Shown: piece after piece, positions 1-5,159 of the stretch
Layout of the letters: each line of letters opens with the position of its first letter
How positions within the stretch are numbered: position 1 is the stretch's first letter
Source of the DNA: Chloroflexota bacterium
Lineage (GTDB): Bacteria > Chloroflexota > Anaerolineae > Promineifilales > Promineifilaceae
DNA length: 7,979 nt
Direction of reading: 5' to 3'
NCBI GenBank assembly: GCA_024278255.1
Contig: JAJRTP010000680.1
Location: 1 to 7,979 of the forward strand
The notes under the pieces: model-generated
What the model was told of the DNA's origin: nothing
Seen by the model: only the letters and a program-made list of their open reading frames with translations
Databases searched by the model: none
Made by a program: the position numbers and the translations under genes

Positions 1-112
1 CCGACGAGACGTTTTTCTGCGCCCGCACCCGCCCCGCAATCAGGGCAAAACCGCCCAGGATCATCGTTAACGTCAGGGTAATACCGAGTTTTAACCATTG
101 ATTACGTGTCAT
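1..112 (-). CDS. Secreted protein of unknown function, N-terminal fragment (signal peptide only)
   Basis: Only the first 37 codons are inside the window; the rest lies beyond base 1. Translation begins at an ATG (112-110) placed 8 bases after a strong GGGAGG ribosome-binding site (complement of 121-126). The fragment starts MTRNQWLKLG, continues with a hydrophobic stretch at about residues 9-26 (I, T, L, M, G, F, A rich) and then R-V-R-A-Q. This is a standard Sec signal peptide with probable cleavage after Ala31. No mature domain is visible, so no function can be given. It lies 87 bases downstream of the beta-helix gene on the same strand and could be co-transcribed with it. A membrane anchor rather than a cleaved signal is possible, but the V-R-A site favours cleavage. 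Confidence 0.7.
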   Translation of the reverse strand, partial: MTRNQWLKLGITLTLTMILGGFALIAGRVRAQKNVSS

Positions 113-120
113 TGTTTATG

Positions 121-126
121 CCTCCC
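121..126 (-). promoter_or_regulatory. Ribosome-binding site of the partial secreted-protein gene
   Basis: On the minus strand this reads GGGAGG and ends 8 bases before the ATG at 112. It fixes the start of a gene that would otherwise be easy to miss at the window edge. Confidence 0.65.
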
Positions 127-199
127 AAAAAATTATTGGCGATTCGTAACCGGCCGCGGCCCGGTCAGGAGATCGGCCAAAACAGTTGCCTCGCATCGC

Positions 200-2302
200 T
201 TACTTAACGATCACCGGCAAAAACAAGGAATAGGAAACAACGCCGCCCAATGGGCTCATTTCGGAAGTATTGAGCGCTGCGTCTGTGGCGGTAAAGGCTG
301 CTTCATCCTGAGTGACGCCGTAGGAACTCAAATCAAAAGTCCAGATACCGGTGATATTGTCAGCTACGACCCCGTCCAGGAAAGCGTAATACCCCGCCGT
401 CTCCGAATAGCGATAAACGTTCACCACGCATCCGTTGCAGGCCGTTCCACTCATACTGACGGAACCGGCCGGCGAAGTGGTCACCGGGAAATTGAGCAAA
501 CCATTGGGGCCGGAATCGGTATCTCCGGGATCATTGGGCGTAAAGCCGTCGCCATTCAAATCAATGGGCGGGCCGCCATTATCATAAATCCGCATGGTCA
601 CGCCAATGTTGTTGCCGGCAGAAGCGCCGGCAACAGAAATACCTGCGCCCGTGTTGTCGCCCATGTATTGCGGAAAAATATTATTATTGCTACTGTTTTC
701 GATGCGAATGCCATCAGCGCCGTTGCGGAAAATATGTGTTCCGGCTGCTATCAGCGTGTTATTGGCCTGGTACAGTGAAATACCGTTTATCCCGTTCGCG
801 TACACCAACAGGCAGTCAAAACCGCTAACGTCTGTACAAGTAAAACCTGTGCCAATCAGCGTCTGGTTTGTATTCACGACGGCAATGCCGCCCACTGTGT
901 TAGGCCGCCCCAAATTGCCCACAAGGGTGCGCCGGATCTCGTTTTGCCCGCCGGCGTCTAAGAGGTGGATGCCAAAAGTGTTGTTGAAAACAATGGTATT
1001 GGCGTTGGCCGCGTTTGCGCCGCCAATGATGTTCAACTGCGATGCGCCCCAGATGGCAATACCGCTGCCGCCGTTACCCCTGTCTGTGCTGCCATCCGGG
1101 AGCGCGCCAATAAAATTCCCCTGCACCAGATTGCTGTTGCTGCCGCCATCAATAACCACACCGTGCGACGTGTTGCCGCCAATGGCGTTCCCCTTGTCCG
1201 CAGTGGAGCCAATATAATTGGATACGGCTCCATTCGACAAGTAAACACCGTACTGGTTGCCGTCTGCACTCCCGTCTGCTTTCAGGCCGATATAGTTGCA
1301 AGCCACGTAATTATCCCGCGTCACCAGGCTGGTTGAGGTAACGCCGGAAATCCAAATGCCGGCTCTGCCATTGCCATAGATGTAATTGCGCCGCGCGGCG
1401 TCAAAGCTGCCAAACAGGGCGCAGCCAATCGTGTTGGCCCGGGCGCCATTGACCAAATAGATGCCGTCCGTGCCGTTGTTGTATATGTTGTTGCCATAGA
1501 TATGCGTTCCCGAACTGTTGTCTATGGAAATACCGGTGAGTTCCTGAGCGTAAATGTCATTATTGCGAATGCGGTGATCGCCGCCGGCGCTGCCGCCACT
1601 GATGACAATACCGTGCGTGTTTGCAAAAATCCTGTTTTTTTGATCGGTTCCGGCATTGCCGCTGTCATTTTCGCCAACAACCGCATTGCTGCCTGCCGGG
1701 CTGATTCCGATAGACAAACAGCGGATTTCATTGCCGTAAACGTAAAGACGCACGCCGGACGGGGCCGGATTATCGGCCAGTAAGTGGATACCGGTGACGC
1801 CTCCCTGGTAAGTACCGCAGGTAATCGCGCCGTCCCAGTAATCGCCAATCAGGTTATCGTAGATTTTGATGTTCTCGGCCGCGCCCTTGATAATAATGAG
1901 GGCGCTGACTGTTGTGCTGCCGCCATATATGTCCAGGCCGGAAATCGAAACGTTATCGCCGCTGATGGTAAAAGCATTCGCTGCCCCATTGAGATCGATG
2001 TTGACGTCCTGCGATGGCCAGGCGGCAATCAGGGTGCCGGCGTCGGTCAATTCGGGCAATGGGCCGGTCAAGGTGATGGTACGGCCGCTGTCAAACAAGA
2101 CAGAATCGTTGGCAGGAGAGGCGTTGGCTTTTTCAATGGCGCTGCGCAAGGTGCAGTCGTTGGCAGCGCTGGTGCAGGCCAGGCCGCCGGCGTCGTCGCT
2201 GCGGTCAACCGTGTAGATGGCCTGGGGCAGGCTGTAACCGGTTTGGACATTCAATAACAGGATAGTGATAATGACAGTCAGTAAAATTGTAATACGTTTC
2301 AC
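200..2302 (-). CDS. Secreted CSLREA-type right-handed parallel beta-helix protein
   Basis: A 700-residue exported protein. The reading frame is open further upstream, but the GTG at 2302 is the best start: AAGGAG lies 6 bases before it and it begins a typical signal peptide (KRITILLTVIITILLL, cleavage near residues 24-28). Residues about 29-60 resemble the CSLREA N-terminal domain (IYTVDRSDD, then CTLRSAI at 50-56, then KAN). Residues about 70-570 are Asn/Gly-rich parallel beta-helix rungs of the NosD/pectate-lyase fold (NNIYNNGTDGIYL, NYIYGNGRAGIWI, YIGLKADGSADGN, FIGALPDGSTDRGN, NIIGG). A DLNGDG-type acidic segment follows, then an Ig-like beta domain (SGTACNGCVVNVYR), and the chain ends SYSLFLPVIVK. 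Such proteins are usually cell-surface adhesins or polysaccharide-binding or -cleaving proteins. I see no catalytic motif, so no enzyme activity is assigned. The gene contains no ACGGCCGT octamer, unlike its upstream neighbours. Confidence 0.85.
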   Translation of the reverse strand: MKRITILLTVIITILLLNVQTGYSLPQAIYTVDRSDDAGGLACTSAANDCTLRSAIEKANASPANDSVLFDSGRTITLTGPLPELTDAGTLIAAWPSQDVNIDLNGAANAFTISGDNVSISGLDIYGGSTTVSALIIIKGAAENIKIYDNLIGDYWDGAITCGTYQGGVTGIHLLADNPAPSGVRLYVYGNEIRCLSIGISPAGSNAVVGENDSGNAGTDQKNRIFANTHGIVISGGSAGGDHRIRNNDIYAQELTGISIDNSSGTHIYGNNIYNNGTDGIYLVNGARANTIGCALFGSFDAARRNYIYGNGRAGIWISGVTSTSLVTRDNYVACNYIGLKADGSADGNQYGVYLSNGAVSNYIGSTADKGNAIGGNTSHGVVIDGGSNSNLVQGNFIGALPDGSTDRGNGGSGIAIWGASQLNIIGGANAANANTIVFNNTFGIHLLDAGGQNEIRRTLVGNLGRPNTVGGIAVVNTNQTLIGTGFTCTDVSGFDCLLVYANGINGISLYQANNTLIAAGTHIFRNGADGIRIENSSNNNIFPQYMGDNTGAGISVAGASAGNNIGVTMRIYDNGGPPIDLNGDGFTPNDPGDTDSGPNGLLNFPVTTSPAGSVSMSGTACNGCVVNVYRYSETAGYYAFLDGVVADNITGIWTFDLSSYGVTQDEAAFTATDAALNTSEMSPLGGVVSYSLFLPVIVK

Positions 2303-2308
2303 GTTTCT

Positions 2309-2314
2309 CTCCTT
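2309..2314 (-). promoter_or_regulatory. Ribosome-binding site selecting the GTG start of the beta-helix gene
   Basis: The minus strand reads AAGGAG, followed by AGAAAC and then GTG at 2302. The spacing is 6 bases. It argues against the longer in-frame start 279 bases upstream, whose extra 93 residues are Pro/Cys/His-rich and lack any signal sequence. Confidence 0.7.
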
Positions 2315-2388
2315 ATAAATAGCTGCTGTTTCCACATGAATAACGCGGATGGAATGCCAGGCAGTCGGAGCGCAGACCGCTGGCCGGG

Positions 2389-2544
2389 TCACCGATACAG
2401 TATTTTCCAACGGGGAGGGGGGCGGCAGATAAAGGGGGGGAAGATGTGGGAAGGGGCAGCGGCACGGCCGTTTGCGCCACGGAAACCAATCACAATGACG
2501 AGCAAGAAGATGATGACAATAAGGTACGCGCGCCTGTTTTTCAT
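2389..2544 (-). CDS. Possible 51-residue signal-peptide-like small ORF
   Basis: An ATG at 2544 opens a short frame starting MKNRRAYLIVIIFLLVIVIG and then GFRGANGRAAAPSH, ending in TGA at 2391-2389. The N-terminus has the positively charged, strongly hydrophobic and small-residue parts of a Sec signal peptide or a single membrane helix. Downstream it becomes Pro/Arg-rich and ends quickly. There is no convincing Shine-Dalgarno sequence before the ATG. It could be a real small membrane peptide, a leader peptide in the beta-helix mRNA, or the remnant of a decayed secreted-protein gene whose body was lost. The signal-peptide quality is visible; expression is inference. Confidence 0.3.
   Translation of the reverse strand: MKNRRAYLIVIIFLLVIVIGFRGANGRAAAPSHIFPPFICRPPPRWKILYR
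2412..2456 (+). other. G-rich tract with G-quadruplex potential
   Basis: The plus strand has G-runs at 2412-2415, 2417-2422, 2434-2440, 2448-2450 and 2453-2456. The last three satisfy a G3+N1-7 pattern if the run of seven is split (loops 1, 7 and 2). The G-rich strand is the template strand for the beta-helix gene, about 110-150 bases before its start codon. Confidence 0.35.
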
Positions 2545-2585
2545 AGCAGGGCAGCGCGGAACGATCCAGCCAATACAACAAGATT

Positions 2586-2612
2586 TTTATATTCGTTCCA
2601 ATACGCAGCCAA
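2586..2612 (-). promoter_or_regulatory. Candidate sigma70-type promoter upstream of the beta-helix gene
   Basis: On the minus strand TTGGCT (2612-2607) is followed 15 bases later by TATAAA (2591-2586) inside an A/T-rich patch. The match is fair and the spacing a little short. It would give a leader of roughly 270 bases containing the short ORF at 2544-2389. Promoter consensus in this lineage is uncertain, so this is a weak call. Confidence 0.25.
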
Positions 2613-2629
2613 GTGCATCGTACCAGGCA

Positions 2630-2650
2630 AACGTCCTCTTAACGTCCTCT
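2630..2650. repeat. Direct repeat of 10 bases with an 11-bp period
   Basis: AACGTCCTCT occurs at 2630-2639 and again at 2641-2650, separated by one T. The centres are one helical turn apart, about 20 bases upstream of the candidate -35 box and just after the lipoprotein stop codon. It may be a protein-binding site or a chance duplication. Confidence 0.4.
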
Positions 2651-2658
2651 GGACGGTT

Positions 2659-3933
2659 TCAAGGCACAATAAGGTTCAGTTGGAAGGGGGTGAGAAATTC
2701 CAGCGAGGCGCGTAACTGCAACACAACCGGCTCGTCTGGCGGAACGGAAACGGTATAGGTCAATTTGCCGTCGAAGTTGGCGCAGGAACGCCGCCAGGGG
2801 TCTACGACGGCCAGATGCAGGCAGAAGAGGCGGATGTCTTCCGGGCTGTTGTCCATCACGTTCAGGCGCAGAGTGGCACGGCCGTCATCCGTCGTCTCCA
2901 GCCATTCTACCTGCGTTACCCGCGCCCCCGCGTAGCCGATTTCCAGGGGGAATTCTTCAGTCCAGACAGCGCCAGGTTGACGGCCGTTCCAATCCAGCGA
3001 CAGCGTTACTTCCCGGTAGAGGGTATCCAGGTTAACGGTTAATGTGGCGGTTACGGCCGTAGCGTCGGCGGGAACAGCTTCCCACAAGTTGCGGCTCGTT
3101 TGCCGGATGCCTCCGGCAGCCGGGTCAATCGTCACCAGACCGCTCTCGCCGCCAATCGGCGGTATGGCGCGGCCCTGATCGTCCACGAGCGAGTCGGGAA
3201 AAGTGGGGTAAGTCAACGCCTGCTGCGGCGGAAAGGCGTTAGGATCCATCTGCCAGCGAGGATCAACCTGCTTGACAATCTCAAGGGTCGTGCCTGCCGG
3301 GGAAAAATCAGTGGCGCGCACAGTCATCGTCACGCCGTATTGGGCGTCTGAGGCCAGAGGCGGCGCGTTAAGTGGCTGCCCGGCAACCAGGGCGTGAAAC
3401 TGGGGGAATATTGAACCGTCCATCACGCTAACCGGGTATTGGTCCAGGTCGCGGCTGTCCGGCGGGGCGGCAAAACGCAGGGTGTCGAGACGGCCGTTCA
3501 ATTCCCACTTATTGCCGGAACACGGGTCGGTAAAACGCTGCGCCGCTTCATCCCAGGCCAGAAGGCAGTTTGGGGCCGCGCTGCCCGGCGCTTCGACGGG
3601 AAAAGCTATGAGTCGGCCGGCCGGCGTATTTACCAGCCAGAAAGAGAAGTTGTCCTTTTCGATGAGGTAAGGCATGTCGCTTGGCGGGTAGTCAACCAGT
3701 TGGAGAGGCGGCGACGGGTCTGTGACGGCCTCGTCTATCGTTGTACTTATCAATGGCTTAGGGGATGGCTGAGGAACGGCCGTAGGCGGGCTGGTTGGCG
3801 TGGGCAGGGGCGTGACTGTGGGTGGCTCGGATACGGCCGTCTTCGATTGAGCAATTTTATCTGGCGGAGAAGCACAAGCCGCTACAATTATCGTCAAGAG
3901 AAAAAAGGTTGCCGGTCGGATTAAACGCATCAT
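2659..3933 (-). CDS. Lipoprotein with a Pro/Thr linker and a degenerate, cluster-less Rieske-like domain
   Basis: A 424-residue exported lipoprotein. The ATG at 3933 (or the adjacent ATG at 3930) follows AGGGAG by 5 (or 8) bases; the frame upstream of it is not signal-like. Residues 1-20 form a lipoprotein signal peptide with lipobox VAAC (lipidated Cys20), followed by a Pro/Thr/Ser spacer to about residue 60 (TVTPLPTPTSPPTAVPQPSP). Residues about 86-175 align by eye with Rieske domains: FWLVNTPAGRLIAF, then SAAPNC-LLAWDEAAQRF-TDPCSGNK, then DLDQYPVSV-DG. SAAPNC sits where CTHLGC is expected and DPCSGN where CPCHGS is expected. The cysteines matching the structural disulfide (123 and 138, 15 apart) remain, while all four iron ligands are replaced by Ser, Ala, Asp and Ser. 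Residues 180-424 are beta-rich, unassigned, with two more cysteines (371, 384). A role in binding or structure rather than electron transfer is inferred. Lipoprotein identity is firm; the Rieske relation is moderate. Confidence 0.8.
   Translation of the reverse strand: MMRLIRPATFFLLTIIVAACASPPDKIAQSKTAVSEPPTVTPLPTPTSPPTAVPQPSPKPLISTTIDEAVTDPSPPLQLVDYPPSDMPYLIEKDNFSFWLVNTPAGRLIAFPVEAPGSAAPNCLLAWDEAAQRFTDPCSGNKWELNGRLDTLRFAAPPDSRDLDQYPVSVMDGSIFPQFHALVAGQPLNAPPLASDAQYGVTMTVRATDFSPAGTTLEIVKQVDPRWQMDPNAFPPQQALTYPTFPDSLVDDQGRAIPPIGGESGLVTIDPAAGGIRQTSRNLWEAVPADATAVTATLTVNLDTLYREVTLSLDWNGRQPGAVWTEEFPLEIGYAGARVTQVEWLETTDDGRATLRLNVMDNSPEDIRLFCLHLAVVDPWRRSCANFDGKLTYTVSVPPDEPVVLQLRASLEFLTPFQLNLIVP
3409..3678 (-). 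other. Degenerate Rieske-like domain within the lipoprotein
   Basis: This is the coding region for residues about 86-175. Spacing between the two retained cysteines, the W-D-E-A-A-x-R-F segment between them, the L-N-G turn and the D-L-D-x-Y-P-V-x-V strand all match the order seen in bacterial Rieske proteins. Ligand positions in box 1 (C-x-H) read S-A-A, and in box 2 (C-P-C-H) read D-P-C-S, so a [2Fe-2S] cluster cannot be bound in the standard way. Confidence 0.55.
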
Positions 3934-3938
3934 CTCTA

Positions 3939-3944
3939 CTCCCT
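3939..3944 (-). promoter_or_regulatory. Ribosome-binding site of the lipoprotein gene
   Basis: The minus strand reads AGGGAG, 5 bases before the first of two adjacent ATG codons (3933) and 8 before the second (3930). It sets the start at the lipoprotein signal peptide rather than at the first codon of the open frame (3999), which would put 22 extra non-signal residues in front and run through the hairpin. Confidence 0.65.
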
Positions 3945-3956
3945 GGGTAAACAAAT

Positions 3957-4030
3957 CGAACCCAATTGTCTTGATAAAACGTGCCGGGTATCTTGTCACA
4001 CCCGCACACTTTATCCGACAATTGGGTTCG
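3957..4030. repeat. 74-base imperfect hairpin with perfect 14-bp outer arms
   Basis: Outer arms CGAACCCAATTGTC (3957-3970) and GACAATTGGGTTCG (4017-4030) are exact reverse complements. Pairing continues inward with GATAAA/TTTATC (3973-3978 with 4010-4015), then GTGC/GCAC, then GGGT/ACCC with a bulged C, leaving a loop of about 10 bases (3990-3999). It lies between the DHODH-like stop and the lipoprotein ribosome-binding site. In the transcribed direction it is followed by ATTTGTTT, so it could end transcription of the upstream genes, though the T tract is imperfect. A small repeat element or a regulator site is also possible. Confidence 0.6.
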
Positions 4031-4070
4031 GTAAACCAGGAGTTAACGATGATTTAATTTTTCAGGGAAA

Positions 4071-5087
4071 TTACGACATAAACCGCTGGTGGTAATCCGG
4101 CGCGTAGGAGTCGAGGACGCGCATGTAGTTGGCTCGTTCAAAGGCGGCCGGTTCGGCTACGTTGATCTGGCTCATGCTACCGTGCAGTTGTTCCAACGAC
4201 TCGTACTCATGCTCGGTCAGCCACGCTTCCACACCATTGCGCAGGATTTCCAGCCGTTTGATGCCATGCTTGAGCAGTTCCGAAGCCAACATGGTCACAT
4301 TGGCCCCAGCCGCCACCCCTTTCAGCACGTCAGTCACGGTATGGACGCCAGTAGTCAGAGCCAGATCGGCCTCGATACGGCCGTACAACACAGCAATCCA
4401 GCGCAAAGGCAGCCGCATTTCCACCGAAGAACTCAACTGTAAATTCGGGACGACCGCCAGATTCTCCAGGTCAATATCCGGCTGGTAAAAACGGTTGAAC
4501 AAGACCAACCCGTTGGCCCCTTCATCCGAGAGACGTTTGGCCATATTAGCCATCGCGCTGAAGTAAGGGCTGAGTTTCATGGCCACGGGGATGGATACGG
4601 CCGTTTTCACCTCCCGCAGCGCCTCCAGATATATCTCCACTACCTCAGCGCCCGTCATGTGCAAATCCGTCGGCAGATAATAGATATTCAACTCCAGGGC
4701 ATCCGCCCCGGCCTGCTCAATATTCTTGGCATATTCAATCCACCAGCCAGCCGACACCCCATTCAAACTGGCAATAACCGGTATGTCCAACGCCTCTTTT
4801 GCCCGCTGCACATGCTCCAGATACACGTCCGGGCTGCGCAGATATTTTCCGGCGTCCGGGAAATAGTTCAGAGCTTCGGCAAAACTGTCCGTCCCCTGCA
4901 AGAGATGTTCATTCAACGTGTGGCTTTCATGTGTGATCTGCTCTTCAAACAACGAATACAGTACCACAGCCGCTGCCCCGGAATCTTCCATCGCCCGCAA
5001 ATTCCCAATATCCTCGGTCAATGGCGAAGATGATGGCACCAGCGGGTTTTTCAAATTCATGCCCAGATAGGTTGTGCTTAAATCCAT
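4071..5087 (-). CDS. Dihydroorotate-dehydrogenase-like FMN flavoprotein next to PFOR
   Basis: 338 residues, about the length of class 1 DHODH. The ATG at 5087 follows GAGGAG by 7 bases. The fold is a TIM-barrel flavoprotein: LGMNLKNPLVPSSSP at 8-22 (start of the FMN site), SLNG at 107-110, ELNIYYLPTD at 132-141, conserved Lys171 in VAMKLSPYF, NGLVLFNRF at 192-200, and the phosphate-binding segment TTGVHTVTDVLKGVAAGAN at 245-263. In true class 1 DHODH the segment ELNxSCPN carries the catalytic Cys (Ser in class 2). Here it reads ELNIYYLP, so that residue is Tyr and real dihydroorotate oxidation is doubtful. No iron-sulfur motif is present. From memory, such DHODH-like genes are found beside PFOR genes in several anaerobic or phototrophic phyla. 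Here it is 69 bases after PFOR, likely co-transcribed. Its substrate is unknown; calling it pyrD would be unsafe. Confidence 0.85.
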   Translation of the reverse strand: MDLSTTYLGMNLKNPLVPSSSPLTEDIGNLRAMEDSGAAAVVLYSLFEEQITHESHTLNEHLLQGTDSFAEALNYFPDAGKYLRSPDVYLEHVQRAKEALDIPVIASLNGVSAGWWIEYAKNIEQAGADALELNIYYLPTDLHMTGAEVVEIYLEALREVKTAVSIPVAMKLSPYFSAMANMAKRLSDEGANGLVLFNRFYQPDIDLENLAVVPNLQLSSSVEMRLPLRWIAVLYGRIEADLALTTGVHTVTDVLKGVAAGANVTMLASELLKHGIKRLEILRNGVEAWLTEHEYESLEQLHGSMSQINVAEPAAFERANYMRVLDSYAPDYHQRFMS

Positions 5088-5094
5088 GATAGTT

Positions 5095-5100
5095 CTCCTC
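5095..5100 (-). promoter_or_regulatory. Ribosome-binding site of the DHODH-like gene
   Basis: The minus strand reads GAGGAG, 7 bases before ATG at 5087. It shows that the in-frame TTG at 5102 overlaps the ribosome-binding site and is not the start. Confidence 0.7.
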
Positions 5101-5106
5101 AAAGGG

Positions 5107-5159
5107 AATTGGGTAACCGGGAAATCGAGTCATTACCCAGTTACCCAATTACTCAATTA
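5107..5159. repeat. Tandem TAATTGGG-type octamers and 11-bp inverted repeat between PFOR and the DHODH-like gene
   Basis: On the minus strand, starting exactly at the PFOR stop codon (5159), the sequence reads TAATTGAG, TAATTGGG, TAACTGGG, TAATGACT, that is, three to four degenerate 8-base units. AATTGGGTAAC (5107-5117) and GTTACCCAATT (5140-5150) are perfect inverted copies with a 22-base loop. No T tract follows in the transcribed direction, so a terminator is unlikely. An mRNA-stability or translation-coupling hairpin, or a mobile extragenic repeat, is more likely. The core AATTGGGT is shared with the hairpin at 3957-4030. Confidence 0.6.

Larger units (their letters stand above)
2303..2658. 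other. 356-base intergenic region between the lipoprotein and beta-helix genes
   Basis: This is the largest gap in the window. In transcription order (minus strand) it holds a 5-bp hairpin CGTCC-AGA-GGACG just after the lipoprotein stop (2643-2655) and an 11-bp-period direct repeat (2630-2650). Next come a candidate promoter (2586-2612), a short ORF with a signal-peptide-like start (2544-2389), a C-rich tract that is G-rich on the plus strand (2412-2456), and finally the beta-helix ribosome-binding site. No RNA gene or transposon end was recognised. The length suggests the beta-helix gene has its own transcription unit. Confidence 0.6.

Noticed and set aside
149..165. GC-rich palindromic patch as a terminator of the beta-helix gene
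   Set aside because: ACCGG/CCGGT arms give only a 5-bp stem around a self-complementary core, and the T-run on the transcribed strand comes about 16 bases later, so it does not fit an intrinsic terminator well.
98..778. A 226-codon plus-strand open frame
   Set aside because: It overlaps the start of the partial secreted-protein gene and the end of the beta-helix gene on the opposite strand; its composition follows the complementary Asn/Gly codons and it has no export signal or motif.
700..1800. Internal repeats in the beta-helix gene as a CRISPR or tandem DNA repeat
   Set aside because: The similarity is at protein level (beta-helix rungs) with divergent DNA, and there are no evenly spaced identical repeats.
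2303..2581. N-terminal extension of the beta-helix protein to 2581
   Set aside because: The added 93 residues are Pro/Cys/His-rich and not signal-like, while the GTG at 2302 has an ideal AAGGAG site and begins a signal peptide.
3934..3999. Upstream start of the lipoprotein at 3999
   Set aside because: It would place 22 residues before the signal peptide and run through the hairpin arm; the ATG at 3933 has a proper ribosome-binding site and gives a normal lipoprotein signal.
4071..5102. Annotation of the DHODH-like gene as pyrD starting at TTG 5102
   Set aside because: The TTG overlaps the GAGGAG ribosome-binding site, and the catalytic Cys/Ser loop of real DHODH is replaced by Tyr-Tyr, so neither the start nor the symbol is supported.
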